A stretch of 64,000 nucleotides of DNA from an uncultured Opitutaceae bacterium (GTDB lineage Bacteria; Verrucomicrobiota; Verrucomicrobiia; Opitutales; Opitutaceae): positions 4,163,627-4,227,626 of the forward strand of contig OX638348.1 in the NCBI GenBank assembly GCA_951813085.1. The letters run 5' to 3'. A program made the translations under genes and the position numbers. The first letter of the stretch is position 1; the number at the start of each line of letters is the position of its first letter. A model generated the notes under the pieces. That model was not told the DNA's origin and did no database searches. It was given only the letters and a program-made list of their open reading frames with translations. Of this stretch, positions 19,545 through 28,754 are shown piece after piece.

Positions 19545-20477
19545 ATGCGGATTCTAATTACTGGGGGAGCTGGGTTTCTTGGCAGCCATCTGGCGGATCG
19601 TCTGATCAGGGATGGCCATGAGGTTATATGCATGGACAATCTCTTTACTGGCGCTAAGCGAAACATTGCTCATCTGATGCAGCATCCGCATTTCGAATTT
19701 GTCCGTCACGATGTCATTGACCCCTTTAAGGTCGAAGTGGATCAGATATATAACTTAGCCTGTCCTGCCTCCCCTATCCACTACCAGTACAACGCAATCA
19801 AGACGATCAAGACTTCGGTTATGGGCGCCATAAATTGCTTGGAGTTGGCGAAGCGATTGAGAGCGCGTGTATTTCAAGCATCGACTTCAGAGGTGTATGG
19901 GGACCCAGATGTGCACCCACAACCCGAAGGTTATTGGGGAAGGGTCAATCCAATTGGAATTCGATCATGCTACGACGAGGGGAAGCGCTGTGCAGAGACA
20001 TTGTTCTTCGACTATCACCGCCAGAATGGGGTGGATATTCGGGTTGCTCGTATATTCAACACCTATGGCCCGCGGATGTCGCCTGAAGATGGGCGAGTTG
20101 TGTCAAATTTTATCGTTCAAGCTCTTAATGGCGAGGATATCACCATTTATGGAGATGGGTCGCAAACCCGCTCATTTTGCCATTTCTCGGATCTGATAGA
20201 GGGCTTCGTCGCTCTTATGGAGCAGGACGATTTAGTGGGACCGGTCAATATTGGGAATCCTTCTGAATTCACGATTCTAGAGCTCGCGGAAAAGGTTGTT
20301 CAAATGACAGAGAGCGACTCAAAAATCGTCCACCGCGAACTCCCTTCCGACGACCCTCAGCAGCGTCGCCCGGATATCGCCCTAGCGAAATCGAAGCTAA
20401 ACTGGGAGCCTTCCGTTCCTCTGGAAGAGGGCTTGAGAGATACAATCGCCTATTTCCGGGATTATCTCGATGGCTGA
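19545..20477 (+). CDS. UDP-glucuronate decarboxylase (UDP-xylose synthase)
   Basis: It converts UDP-glucuronate to UDP-xylose for surface polysaccharides. This 310-residue extended short-chain dehydrogenase has the NAD-binding [10 protein letters not shown] (7-16), [32 protein letters not shown], and the YxxxK motif in [13 protein letters not shown], all typical of UXS. The next gene is a methyltransferase 52 bases on. Confidence 0.92.
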   Translation: MRILITGGAGFLGSHLADRLIRDGHEVICMDNLFTGAKRNIAHLMQHPHFEFVRHDVIDPFKVEVDQIYNLACPASPIHYQYNAIKTIKTSVMGAINCLELAKRLRARVFQASTSEVYGDPDVHPQPEGYWGRVNPIGIRSCYDEGKRCAETLFFDYHRQNGVDIRVARIFNTYGPRMSPEDGRVVSNFIVQALNGEDITIYGDGSQTRSFCHFSDLIEGFVALMEQDDLVGPVNIGNPSEFTILELAEKVVQMTESDSKIVHRELPSDDPQQRRPDIALAKSKLNWEPSVPLEEGLRDTIAYFRDYLDG

Positions 20478-20529
20478 AACAAGTGTTCGAATGCCCCAGT
20501 TTTGGGGTTGGGAGTGAAGCCTAATCATC

Positions 20530-21312
20530 ATGAGGAAAGAGAATTTTTTCGCAGAAGGCCCTTCCAATCAAAACGCAATTGATATCTTCGAGGGCCAATG
20601 GTTTTCCATCATGCCCGAATCGCTAGGAGTGGATTCAAATGGAATGGGCAAGCTTCATGACGATGGACGGATTCATTGGGCGAGCGCTGCTTTAGGGGGG
20701 TTCGAGGGTAAGGACGTCATTGAATTGGGGCCTCTGGAAGCCTCTCACACTGCGATGATGGAGCGGGCCCAGGCAAATTCGATTCTAAGTATAGAAGCAA
20801 ACTCCGAGGCATACTTGAGATGCCTAGTGGTAAAAGAACTGCTGAATCTTCAACGATCCCGATTCCAGCTAGGAAATTTCGTTCCTTACCTTAAAGAAAC
20901 GGATCGCTGTTTTGACGTGGGTATCGCTTGTGGAGTGCTCTATCACATGAAGAATCCTGTGGAATTGATCGAGCTGTTGTCCCACCGCGTGAAATCGTTG
21001 TTTGTTTGGACTCATTTCTACGATGAGGACCTCATAAGCGGCAACGAATCGGCTCGCAAGAAGTTCTCAGGAAGCTGGGATGCATCGCATTCGGGCTTTG
21101 ACCATACACTGCATGCATACGGCTATGGCGACGCGCTGGATTGGAAAGGGTTCTGCGGCGGCGGTAGCGAGTCTTGCAATTGGATGGAGAAGAACGAGCT
21201 CCTGGAAGCGTTCCGATTCTTTGGTTTCGAAAAGCTCGTTGAATCACTCGAACTGGATCACACTCATGGTCCGGCCATTTGGCTTGCTTTTCGAAATGCT
21301 CGATTCGATTGA
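20530..21312 (+). CDS. SAM-dependent methyltransferase-like protein
   Basis: The 260-residue protein has a class I methyltransferase-like core: a glycine-rich motif I in VIELGPLEASHTAMM, an acidic strand end in ILSIEANSEAYLR, and DVGIACGVLYHMKNPVELIELL as motif IV-V. The substrate is unknown. Its place after a UDP-xylose synthase suggests a role in modifying a sugar or glycan, but this is inference. Confidence 0.72.
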   Translation: MRKENFFAEGPSNQNAIDIFEGQWFSIMPESLGVDSNGMGKLHDDGRIHWASAALGGFEGKDVIELGPLEASHTAMMERAQANSILSIEANSEAYLRCLVVKELLNLQRSRFQLGNFVPYLKETDRCFDVGIACGVLYHMKNPVELIELLSHRVKSLFVWTHFYDEDLISGNESARKKFSGSWDASHSGFDHTLHAYGYGDALDWKGFCGGGSESCNWMEKNELLEAFRFFGFEKLVESLELDHTHGPAIWLAFRNARFD

Positions 21313-21435
21313 GTTCCAGGCCCGATATTGAGCCTAGTCCAGTCCATGGGTTTGGAGCCGATTATTTAGAACCTTTTCATTGCAAGCGGGTCTGCAATCC
21401 GCTACTCGCAGACTCTTATATTTTAACGAGCTAAA

Positions 21436-24400
21436 ATGTTCTCATCCCTATTTAAGAAATTTGCAGGCCGCTCAAACAAGAAGTGGCTCAAATCCTGTCA
21501 GTCGGTTGTCAATAGAATCAATTCCTTCGAAGAGTCTTATCAATCCCTAAGCGAGGAAGAACTGAAGGGACATACAGCTCAATTTCGTGAGCGATTTCAG
21601 AATGGGGAAACACTGGATGATTTGTTGCCTGAAGCGTTCGCAACCGTAAAGAATGCAGCGCGTAGACTCGTGGGAACAAAGAGCCTGGTAATGGGGCATG
21701 ATCTCGATTGGGAGATGATTCACTACGATGTTCAGCTTATAGGAGGCATCGCGCTGCACCAAGGGCGTATTGCTGAAATGGCGACGGGGGAGGGAAAGAC
21801 ATTGGTATCCACTCTTCCACTATATCTAAATGCGCTTTCATCAAGAAATGTTCAATTGGTTACCGTTAACGAGTATCTAGCCCAACGTGACTCCGAGTGG
21901 ATGGGGCATTTGCTCAAGTACCTTGGATTGATGATCGGTTGTATCAAAAATCAGATGCCACCTGATCAAAAGCGTGAGATGTACGGTTGCGATATCACCT
22001 ATGGTACGGCCTCTGAATTTGGTTTTGATTACTTGCGCGATAATGGAATGGCGCACAGCAAGGAGGAGCAAGTTCAACGCGATCACTTCTTTGTCATTAT
22101 AGACGAAGTGGACTCCATCCTTGTCGATGAGGCGCGTACGCCATTGATTATTTCCGGTCCCGCTCCGATTCAAAGAGAGCAGCCTTACACTAAGATGAAA
22201 TCGGGAATTCATCGGTTGGTGTCGAAGCAAACTGCTTTTTGCAACAAGCTCGCTACCGCAGCTAAAGCTGAGCTGGATAAGAGCGAGGAGGTCTTGAAGA
22301 AGGAACAGTCGGAGCGGGAAGAAGAGACATCCCGTATCGTTGGAGAGAACAAGCAGCGAGAAGCGAATGGAGAGTCGCCGCTGCCATTGCCTGAGGAGCC
22401 CGATCCATTCGCGGACTTGCTTTTGGTCAAGCTTGGGGCTCCGAAGAACAAGACGTTTATGAGGCTAATGGAGAACGGCGACAATCGTCGCGAGTTCGAT
22501 CGCTTCGATACGGAGATGCATGGGGACCTTAACAAGGAGCGCATGTATCATCTCAAGGAGCGGCTATTCTACGTAATTGACGAAAAGCAGCGTCAAGCTG
22601 ACTTGACGGAGAAGGGACGTACTGAACTGCGTCCGGATGACCCAGATGCGTTTATGCTGCCTGATCTGGCGACTCGTTTCAGCGAGCTCGACAAGGATAG
22701 CTCACTCAGCCAAGAGCAAAAGGACGCCGTCAAGCTGGAGGAACAAGAAAAGCTAGAGGTCATCGGTGAAGACATTCACGCTATTAGTCAGTTGCTACGC
22801 GCTTATTCCTTGTACGAGAAAGATGTCGAGTACGTCGTGCAGGAAGGGAAAGTCGTTATCGTTGATGAGAACACGGGGCGCATAATGCCGGGTCGGCGTT
22901 GGGGAGATGGGTTGCATCAGGCGGTTGAAGCCAAAGAAGGCGTGACGATCGAACGTGAAACGCGTACGTACGCGACGATTACAGTGCAGAACTATTTCCG
23001 TATGTACGACAAGCTGGCGGGAATGACGGGTACGGCGGAAACGGAAGCGACGGAATTTCATGATATCTACAAGTTGGATGTAGCGATCATTCCCACGAAT
23101 GAGCCCTGCATTCGCATCGACGACAATGATGTGATTTTCAAGTCACGTCGTGAAAAGTACAATGCGGCCATTGATGACATTGAAGCGGCCCACAAGAATG
23201 GCCAACCAGTATTGGTGGGAACTGTATCCGTTGAAGCGTCGGAATTGCTAGGTCGGATGCTTCGCCGCCGCAATATCCCGCACAATGTACTCAATGCGAA
23301 GTACCACCAGCAAGAGGCGGAGATCGTGTCTAGGGCTGGAATCCGTGGAGCGGTCACGATCGCTACGAACATGGCTGGCCGAGGTACGGATATTAAGCTT
23401 GGCGAAGGTATCAAGGATCGCGGTGGGCTCTTAGTCGTCGGCACGGAGCGTCACGAATCCAGGCGAATCGACCGGCAGCTTCGAGGAAGATGCTCTCGGC
23501 AAGGGGATCCAGGCCGGTCGAAGTTCTTTATTTCGCTGGAAGACGACTTGATGCGATTGTTCGCGAATTCGGGGCCCATGGCGAAGATCCTTCAGAATTC
23601 TATGGAGGAAGGGGATCCACTCGAGCATCCGCTGCTCAATCGCTCGATTGAAACCGCCCAAAAGAAGGTGGAGCAGCAGAACTACTCGATTAGAAAGCGG
23701 CTCCTCCAATACGATGATGTTCTCAACAAGCAAAGGGAGATCATCTATGGCATTCGCAACGAGGCGCTTCACAGCGAGGAACCGAGCAATGCGATCTTTG
23801 AACTTGTCGAAGAAGAGCTGGCCGAGCGACTGGAAAGCGAATCCAGTGGAATGGAAAACGATTTTGGAGGATATGTTACTTGGGCGAATTCCCATTTCCC
23901 AATCGGCTTGTCCGAAGATGAGCTTGCTGGACTTGCGGCCGACGGAATCTTAGATCTGACGCTGGAAAAAATAAAGGAAGCCTACCGGATCAAGAAAACG
24001 GCCGAGAACGAAGATGCGTTGCTGCATTTGGAACGCTTCATTTTGCTAAACGCGATCGATGGTCGTTGGCAAGAGCATCTGACTGAGATGGAGGAACTTA
24101 GACGTAGCGTGTCGCTTCGGAGCTATGGCCAGAAAGACCCTCTCAGCGAATACAAGAACGAAGCGTACACGTATTTTGAAGAGTTGGTGGGAATGATCCG
24201 CACGCAACTTTGCTCACGCTTGTTTCGAACTGCTACCAATATGGTGGCAATTGAGAATGTGAAGACGATGCTTGCCCAACAAGCTGTCGCTCAAGGACCT
24301 GGGAACCCGCCGATAAGCGCGTCGGGCGGGCCAGCGGGAGGAAAGGAAGTTCCATTGCCGAAGGTAACTGTCAAACGTACCACTCCAAAAGTCGGTCGAA

Positions 24401-24456
24401 ATGAGCCTTGCCCCTGCGGGAGCGGCAAAAAGTATAAGCAATGCTGTGGTCGCTGA
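21436..24456 (+). CDS. secA: Preprotein translocase ATPase SecA
   Basis: SecA drives export of unfolded preproteins through SecYEG. Walker A is GEGKTL near residue 117; [40 protein letters not shown] and [15 protein letters not shown] follow. The C-terminal SEC-C zinc motif ([17 protein letters not shown]) is intact. At 1006 residues it is longer than the roughly 850-900 usual, because of a charged, coiled-coil-like insertion around residues 280-440 between DEAD motor parts. A TATATTTTAA stretch precedes the ATG, without Shine-Dalgarno. Confidence 0.97.
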   Translation: MFSSLFKKFAGRSNKKWLKSCQSVVNRINSFEESYQSLSEEELKGHTAQFRERFQNGETLDDLLPEAFATVKNAARRLVGTKSLVMGHDLDWEMIHYDVQLIGGIALHQGRIAEMATGEGKTLVSTLPLYLNALSSRNVQLVTVNEYLAQRDSEWMGHLLKYLGLMIGCIKNQMPPDQKREMYGCDITYGTASEFGFDYLRDNGMAHSKEEQVQRDHFFVIIDEVDSILVDEARTPLIISGPAPIQREQPYTKMKSGIHRLVSKQTAFCNKLATAAKAELDKSEEVLKKEQSEREEETSRIVGENKQREANGESPLPLPEEPDPFADLLLVKLGAPKNKTFMRLMENGDNRREFDRFDTEMHGDLNKERMYHLKERLFYVIDEKQRQADLTEKGRTELRPDDPDAFMLPDLATRFSELDKDSSLSQEQKDAVKLEEQEKLEVIGEDIHAISQLLRAYSLYEKDVEYVVQEGKVVIVDENTGRIMPGRRWGDGLHQAVEAKEGVTIERETRTYATITVQNYFRMYDKLAGMTGTAETEATEFHDIYKLDVAIIPTNEPCIRIDDNDVIFKSRREKYNAAIDDIEAAHKNGQPVLVGTVSVEASELLGRMLRRRNIPHNVLNAKYHQQEAEIVSRAGIRGAVTIATNMAGRGTDIKLGEGIKDRGGLLVVGTERHESRRIDRQLRGRCSRQGDPGRSKFFISLEDDLMRLFANSGPMAKILQNSMEEGDPLEHPLLNRSIETAQKKVEQQNYSIRKRLLQYDDVLNKQREIIYGIRNEALHSEEPSNAIFELVEEELAERLESESSGMENDFGGYVTWANSHFPIGLSEDELAGLAADGILDLTLEKIKEAYRIKKTAENEDALLHLERFILLNAIDGRWQEHLTEMEELRRSVSLRSYGQKDPLSEYKNEAYTYFEELVGMIRTQLCSRLFRTATNMVAIENVKTMLAQQAVAQGPGNPPISASGGPAGGKEVPLPKVTVKRTTPKVGRNEPCPCGSGKKYKQCCGR

Positions 24457-24825
24457 TGGGGCTGCTCGTACTGCGGGCCACTAGATCGTGGGTGAATGCG
24501 CCTGTATGACGTGAGTAATTCCCGGCCGCTGATAGAGCGAGGGAATTGAACAAGCGTGAATGTGGCCTCTATTTCGATTAATCGGGCCAATCCCATAAAA
24601 AATCCGAAACTCAACGCTTGATCCAACCAATGGGGGGTAAGGGAGGAATCTATTTTATATCTAGGGTGAGACTCTTTTTTTGTATCCACAAGAATCGGAG
24701 GCCGCCGATCAATGCACTGTTACCTACTAGCGGCGGCCCCCTATCGGTTGCCTACTTCAACATAGGCGTATCCAACTCTTGTATGTGTTGTTTCCGTAGC
24801 TAAGAAATTCGATTTTGCGTTATAC
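24457..24825. other. Gene-free stretch after secA
   Basis: No convincing coding region is visible on either strand. It marks the step from the housekeeping block to the accessory island. It holds the first copy of the long hairpin repeat at 24697-24738, and a T-rich run (24674-24681) just before that. Confidence 0.6.
24697..24738. repeat. Structured hairpin repeat, copy 1
   Basis: GGCCGCCG at 24700-24707 pairs perfectly with CGGCGGCC at 24731-24738 around a 23-base loop that contains CTGTTACC (24717-24724). The left arm is preceded by ACAAGAA and CGGAGG. A related copy at 27752-27794 shares the left flank, the stem pattern and the loop motif, so this is a repeat family and not a chance palindrome. 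It lies downstream of the minus-strand lipoprotein gene. Confidence 0.7.
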
Positions 24826-25104
24826 TCATTTGCAAAGGTTTGGGTTTTGTTGCGCGTCGAAATATCCGGCCCTATAATGGCTGAGTACTTTGCCGCTCCC
24901 ATTTGAGTCGTCATACTTGCTGGGCACCATCATTCTAGGCTCAATCCCTCGGCATTTCATGTTGTAGGCAGTATTCCACCCAGCTGAATAGGCTTCATCC
25001 AAAAGCTCTTGTGTTGGCCCGCAACCCGCGATGAATAGAGCTAAAGCACACAGGAGTGATGAGATGGCGCTCCAATGCGTTGGGTGCTTCGAGTTGGGGT
25101 TCAT
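24826..25104 (-). CDS. Small lipoprotein, unknown function
   Basis: The 92-residue protein has a signal peptide with the lipobox FIAGC (Cys28) followed by a short mature domain (LLDEAYSAGWNTAYNMKCRG ... YRAGYFDAQQNPNLCK) with two further cysteines. I do not recognise it. The lipobox placement and clean start support a real gene. The structured repeat lies about 90 bases downstream. Confidence 0.65.
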   Translation of the reverse strand: MNPNSKHPTHWSAISSLLCALALFIAGCGPTQELLDEAYSAGWNTAYNMKCRGIEPRMMVPSKYDDSNGSGKVLSHYRAGYFDAQQNPNLCK

Positions 25105-25366
25105 GACTAAGAGTTGGAGACAGGCATCGGGATTAGGGTGCTTGCAGATAAACCTTGCAGATTCTGCTTAGTTGTCAAGACTCGCGGCTTTCATCGGATC
25201 CATTTCCCGTTGAAATGACGCCCCAAAGTATTATCGTTGAGCCTATCTCCCAAAAATCAGGATTATTCAATGGATTTGTACGTGTTGGTACGTATTTCCC
25301 GTTTCGATATCATCCGAAATTGGGTGATAGCTCATTAATGATAGAATCACTCGTTGGCCAAAGATA

Positions 25367-25750
25367 ATGAAAACAATATCCATACTCTTCTTCCTCGCCA
25401 TCACCTTGGTTCAGGCTGCAAGCGCGAACAATATCAGCTACAGGGCGGGGCACGATCTCTTGAAGTTCTCAAACTTATACCTACAAGAAAAAGAAGGAAA
25501 AGAACTCTCATCAGATGAAAGCTGGGCTGCAGCAACCTTCCGTACTTACATCGAAGGTTACATGGGGGGAATTCGTATCTCCCAAACAATTACAAAAAAC
25601 GAGTTCCTCTCTTTACCAAAGCAACCAACCCACGAACAGTACGCACGTGTAATAAACAACTACCTCAAAAAGAATCCAGAAAAGCTCCATGTAAGCGCGC
25701 GAGTCTTGATGTTCATTGCACTCAACGAAGCTTTTCCAAAAACCAAATAG
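25367..25750 (+). CDS. Rap1a/Tai-family-like secreted protein (orphan immunity type)
   Basis: The 127-residue protein has a signal peptide (cleavage near 20, ASANN) and a helical domain that matches the Rap1a/Tai pattern: GHDLLKFSN, then TYIEGYMGGIRISQTI, then a C-terminal VINNYLKKNPEKLHVSARVLMFIALNEAFPK. Rap1a/Tai proteins protect type VI secretion bacteria from Ssp/Tae amidases in the periplasm. No effector or secretion gene is nearby, and the cysteines often present in the family are absent. A short open frame (25155-25367) ends on the ATG (TAATG), but I cannot support it as a gene. Confidence 0.6.
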   Translation: MKTISILFFLAITLVQAASANNISYRAGHDLLKFSNLYLQEKEGKELSSDESWAAATFRTYIEGYMGGIRISQTITKNEFLSLPKQPTHEQYARVINNYLKKNPEKLHVSARVLMFIALNEAFPKTK

Positions 25751-25770
25751 CCTAACAAATCGGCTCACGC
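25751..25770 (+). other. attC-like left half-site, cut by an IS
   Basis: Immediately after the TAG of the Rap1a-like gene stands GCCTAAC (fits the RYYYAAC core of integron attC sites) followed by AAATCGGCTCACGC. Placement right behind a cassette-sized gene is typical of attC. The matching GTTRRRY half was not found, because the IS3 element starts at 25771. It may be coincidence. Confidence 0.22.
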
Positions 25771-26852
25771 TGGTTGGACCCCGCAGTTTAGCCCGGTTTG
25801 AATGAGAGATTCTCGACGGGTTTCTTGTTGTTGGGCTTGGGTTTAAGCTGCCTGGGGTGGAGATCGCCTGAAGGGCGGTCGGAGCCGCAGGCAGGCTGGA
25901 TTTGCCTTGTGGCAAACTCGCTGGGCGTTAGCGCGCTTGGCGATCCATGGGGCCTATGATTGCTGCAGCAGTCTTTCCAGTCCGCGAAGATCACGCGCGA
26001 TTCGCTCAGCGTGCGGATCATCTCGCGGTCGAGGCGTTCCTCGCGGAAGCGGCCGTTGAAGCTTTCGGCGTATCCGTTCCGCCAAGGGCGGCCCGGATCG
26101 ATGCATAGAGCCTCGATCCCGTTCTCGGCGAGCCAGCCCTGGATGGCCTTGGCGATGAGCTCGGGCCCGTTGCCCGAGCGGATGCATTCGGGAGCCCCAT
26201 GCTCGCGGATCGCCTCCTGTAGCGGGGCCAGCGCGTCGGAGGCCTTGATCGCCCGGTCGGCATGGATGCAATGGCGCTGGCGAGCGCATTCGCCTATCAG
26301 GTCGAAGGCCCGCAGCCTGCCTCCCCGCTGGGCGTAGTCCGAGACGAGGCCCCAGGCCCAGACGCGGTTGCGGCGAAGCGCCTTCCCCTCGGGCTCGGGC
26401 TTGGGCGATAGCGGAGCGTCGAGCGGCTGATCCCCAGCCACCGGCACGCGGCTCTCCCGGAACGCGACAGCGCGGACTGGACCTTCGCCGCAACCCCGCG
26501 CCGGCGCTCCGGGCCCAGAGGTTTTCTTCCAGCGCGATCTCCAAAGCCTTGGTCTTGAGCAGCTGGTCGGCAAGCAGCTTCTTGAGCTCGGAGTTCTCCT
26601 TCTCCAGGTCGCGAAGGCGCTGAGCCTCCTTCAGATCCATGCCTACGTACTTGCTCTTCCAACGGTAGAAGCTCTGGGAGCTGATGTTGCGCCTGCGGCA
26701 GATCCCCTCGGTCCGAAGCCCCGTGTCGGCCTCCCTCAGTATGCGGATTATCTGCTCGGTCGCGCGTCTTGTCTTTTTCATCGATGATGTCCTTTCGTTG
26801 ATCGACGAAAATCACCTCATCAAAAGTGGGCTAGTTCCCGGGGTCCCAACCA
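25771..26852 (-). mobile_element. IS3-family insertion sequence (defective)
   Basis: The element is bounded by imperfect inverted repeats: TGGTTGGACCCCGCAG at 25771 and, on the other strand, TGGTTGGGACCCCGGG ending at 26852, both followed by TAGCCC and a TTTGA..ATGAG-like part. It is about 1082 bp, shorter than the roughly 1.2 kb usual for its group. It is clearly more GC-rich than its surroundings, a sign of transfer. No short target duplication is visible at the two ends, so the copy is probably old or rearranged. Confidence 0.85.
25788..26781 (-). pseudogene. IS3-family transposase OrfA/OrfB, inactivated
   Basis: OrfA starts at 26781 (MKKTRRATEQIIRILREADTG ... LKKLLADQLLKTKALEIALEEN, about 88 residues) with a helix-turn-helix and a leucine-zipper-like helix. 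The OrfB start (AACRWLGISRSTLRYRP) is in another frame and is followed, after an apparent internal loss of some 60 codons, by the catalytic region read from the 25788 frame. Two of the three DDE residues are changed: WAWGLVSD has Gly for the first Asp, and IRSGNGPE has Gly for the second. The Glu in NGYAESFNG remains. This copy cannot transpose by itself. Confidence 0.82.
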
Positions 26853-26942
26853 CATCTTCTAATTGCTTAGTGGCAAACTCGCTCGGGGTTAGCAAGCCCA
26901 AGGATCTGTGCGGCCTTTGCCGATTGTAGTAGTTCCTGCATT
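26853..26942 (-). pseudogene. Remnant of a second IS3-family transposase (OrfB C-terminus)
   Basis: Read on the minus strand, this stretch encodes ECRNYYNRQRPHRSLGLLTP followed by SEFATKQ, the classic C-terminal end of an IS3-type OrfB. It differs from the matching part of the neighbouring element (KDCCSNHRPHGSPSALTPSE), so it comes from a different IS. It ends at the inverted repeat of the first element, as if that element had landed in it. Confidence 0.75.
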
Positions 26943-27297
26943 CAGAGAATTAGTCAATAATTAACTCCTGACCCCTGCCTGATTTCCTTGGTGAGGTGAC
27001 GTTTCGCCGTGTAAGGATTGGATTCGAAGCGAAGTTCTTTTCTCAGCCGTCATTGATGCGAAAGCATGATGAATTCCATACCTTGAGGGAGTTTCTGGAC
27101 AGGTACGCGCGATCGCGCGCGTGCGTATCTGTCAACGGGTTCCTTCAGCAAAGCCAAACCTCCGACTTTTGTGGCCCTCCACACGCATGCGTTGAGTGTG
27201 TCAAACGTCTCTATTCAGACGAGCTCTTTCTAGCAAGCGCAACGCTTGGATTAGGGTGCTATACAGGGTTGTAATGTTCACGGACCCGTCAGGGTGA
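26943..27297. other. Stretch without a supported gene
   Basis: Next to the IS remnant, 26949-26980 contains AATTAACTCCTGACCCCT, a sequence type that I associate with the ends of REP/IS200-like (RAYT) elements; no such transposase is present. An open frame at 26996-27274 has no recognisable features and is not called. CG-rich alternating bases at 27107-27123 (GCGCGATCGCGCGCGTG) form a short palindrome. Confidence 0.4.
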
Positions 27298-27714
27298 CTA
27301 AAGGCCCTTGGTCGAGACTTGATCGGTGACGTCTGTGATTTCATAGCGTTCTACCTTTACTTGCTGGCTTTCTGTTGGGGAAAGCAGCAATTGGACGATG
27401 TAGCGTTTGCCGGTCGTAGTGGTTGCGTGCGTTCGAATCATCGCACTAACGCGAGACCATTCAATGCCCGCCCAATCTATCGAAGCCTCACTGTCTAATT
27501 CGTTTTGAATAGCGGTTTCAATGTATCTGTATGCGTAGTGGTTCGGGGAAAGGTCTTCGGTTCGTTCAAGGCTCATAAGAGCGTTGAGGGCGTCCTCGCG
27601 CTGATGGCGCGGCGTTTCGTAACCTAACGCGAGCACGGCCAACACGATGAAGAAAGCGTTGCTGGCTATGAGCAACTTGTTGAGGCGGGATAATTTGCTG
27701 AAGTTGGGTTTCAT
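27298..27714 (-). CDS. Membrane-anchored protein, unknown function
   Basis: The 138-residue protein (start ATG 27714; ten more codons upstream are open) has one N-terminal membrane anchor (LLIASNAFFIVLAVLALGY) and a soluble domain outside the membrane (YRYIETAIQNELDSEASIDWAGIEW ... KRYIVQLLLSPTESQQVKVERYEI). I do not recognise the family. The second copy of the structured hairpin lies just upstream of its start. Confidence 0.6.
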   Translation of the reverse strand: MKPNFSKLSRLNKLLIASNAFFIVLAVLALGYETPRHQREDALNALMSLERTEDLSPNHYAYRYIETAIQNELDSEASIDWAGIEWSRVSAMIRTHATTTTGKRYIVQLLLSPTESQQVKVERYEITDVTDQVSTKGL

Positions 27715-27751
27715 GCTGTCGTTGGATCGCGGTAGTCGTGACAAGAGAAGC

Positions 27752-27794
27752 GGAGGTCGCCGCCTAATTGGCTGTTACCCTAACGGCGACCTCC
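27752..27794. repeat. Structured hairpin repeat, copy 2
   Basis: GGAGGTCGCCG (27752-27762) pairs perfectly over 11 bp with CGGCGACCTCC (27784-27794) around a 21-base loop carrying CTGTTACC (27772-27779). The left flank ACAAGAGAAGC resembles that of copy 1. Compared with copy 1, the stem carries compensated changes (C to T on one arm, G to A on the other), which suggests that the fold itself is kept. It lies between two small minus-strand genes. Confidence 0.75.
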
Positions 27795-27862
27795 TCGAGC
27801 TAACCGATCTCCACCGACTAGCTCACCCTTCGTCCTTGTATGTACGAAACTGAAAAAAGTCC

Positions 27863-28054
27863 TTAAACGAGTTCTCTGTTCGGAACAAATGAGGGCTTTA
27901 CGTCGATTTCGGGAAGCGTGTGGCCGCCTGCCCTTTTCGCGATGAACTCCTGAGCAGCTTCAATCGCTTGGATTTCGGATGCGTAGCCGCTACCGATTTG
28001 CTTTCCATCGACGAACGCGCGCCAAGAAGTGATCTGTGGTCTAACAGATTGCAT
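27863..28054 (-). CDS. Small protein, unknown function
   Basis: A 63-residue open frame (MQSVRPQITSWRAFVDGKQI ... FVPNRELV) with no signal or membrane segment. It reads like a small beta/alpha domain (WRAFVDGKQIGSGYASEIQAIEAAQEFI), and its strand agrees with the neighbouring small genes. No family is recognised; it could be a chance frame. Confidence 0.4.
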   Translation of the reverse strand: MQSVRPQITSWRAFVDGKQIGSGYASEIQAIEAAQEFIAKRAGGHTLPEIDVKPSFVPNRELV

Positions 28055-28170
28055 AACAAGATTGGGTTGGATTGGGATAAAGGGCGTTGGAGGCCCTTAA
28101 AACAAGAGAGGCTCAAAATCTACTGAAATTGAGATGAGAGTCAAGTGGGCAGAGGGGGAAGGGACCTTTA

Positions 28171-28686
28171 TCAAGAGTCTTGTTCCCGTTCGAAAAGACC
28201 TTTTATGAAATCGATGGGTGCTTGAACTAATTTGATGGGCCTTCGGTGGCCTTTGACGCGGTGGATCTTGCATTTCAGGCGAATCAAATAATTGGAATTA
28301 CTTTCTGCAGTAAATTGATTGTAGTCTTTTTCAGCAACTTCGAATTCAACCATAGCCAAAGATCCATTTGTGATAGGTAGAGGGGCCTGGTGAATTACTC
28401 TTTCGCCTCTAACATACTGAGTGTGGTTTTTTGCTAGTTCGACCTCGATAAAGCCTTCTGAAAACTCAGTGATTATCCAATCCCCTCTGTAGTCTATGCG
28501 AATTCTGAGGATTTTGGTGTCCCCTTGATCGCTAAAATAACCTTGTGCGTCTATTTCCTTGAGCTCGCTCTCCGGAAGATTGCGGCTGTAGTATCCGTCG
28601 TAGAAAGGATAGGCAATTACGCACACGATTATCGCGAGTACGCCTAGGCATCCAAGGCCTAGGCATCCAAGGTCTTCGTCGTTCAT
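28171..28686 (-). CDS. Membrane-anchored protein, unknown function
   Basis: The 171-residue protein starts with a glycine/cysteine-rich hydrophobic anchor (LGCLGLGCLGVLAIIVCVIAYPFYDGYY) and continues as a beta-rich soluble domain (LRIRIDYRGDWIITEF, LPITNGSLAMVEFEV) that could sit outside the membrane. The repeated LGCLG comes from a 15-bp tandem duplication. No family is recognised. It follows a broken secreted-protein gene on the same strand. Confidence 0.62.
   Translation of the reverse strand: MNDEDLGCLGLGCLGVLAIIVCVIAYPFYDGYYSRNLPESELKEIDAQGYFSDQGDTKILRIRIDYRGDWIITEFSEGFIEVELAKNHTQYVRGERVIHQAPLPITNGSLAMVEFEVAEKDYNQFTAESNSNYLIRLKCKIHRVKGHRRPIKLVQAPIDFIKGLFEREQDS
28642..28671. repeat. 15-bp tandem duplication in the anchor of a small membrane protein
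   Basis: The unit GCCTAGGCATCCAAG occurs twice head to tail (28642-28656 and 28657-28671). On the minus strand it encodes the doubled LGCLG near the N-terminus of the 171-residue membrane protein, so it lengthens the hydrophobic segment by five residues in frame. Confidence 0.85.
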
Positions 28687-28754
28687 GTCGTGATTCCGCT
28701 AAGTCATGCATGCAGAAATATTTGTAGAAGTCTAGAGGTTGGTGAAATGATAGG

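Noticed and set aside
25954-26781. A single 275-residue transposase
   Set aside because: Only the first 88 codons or so look like OrfA; the rest is a GC-rich shadow of OrfB in another frame.
26996-27274. 92-codon plus-strand frame near the IS remnants
   Set aside because: No signal, domain or start context, and odd composition; not supported as a gene.
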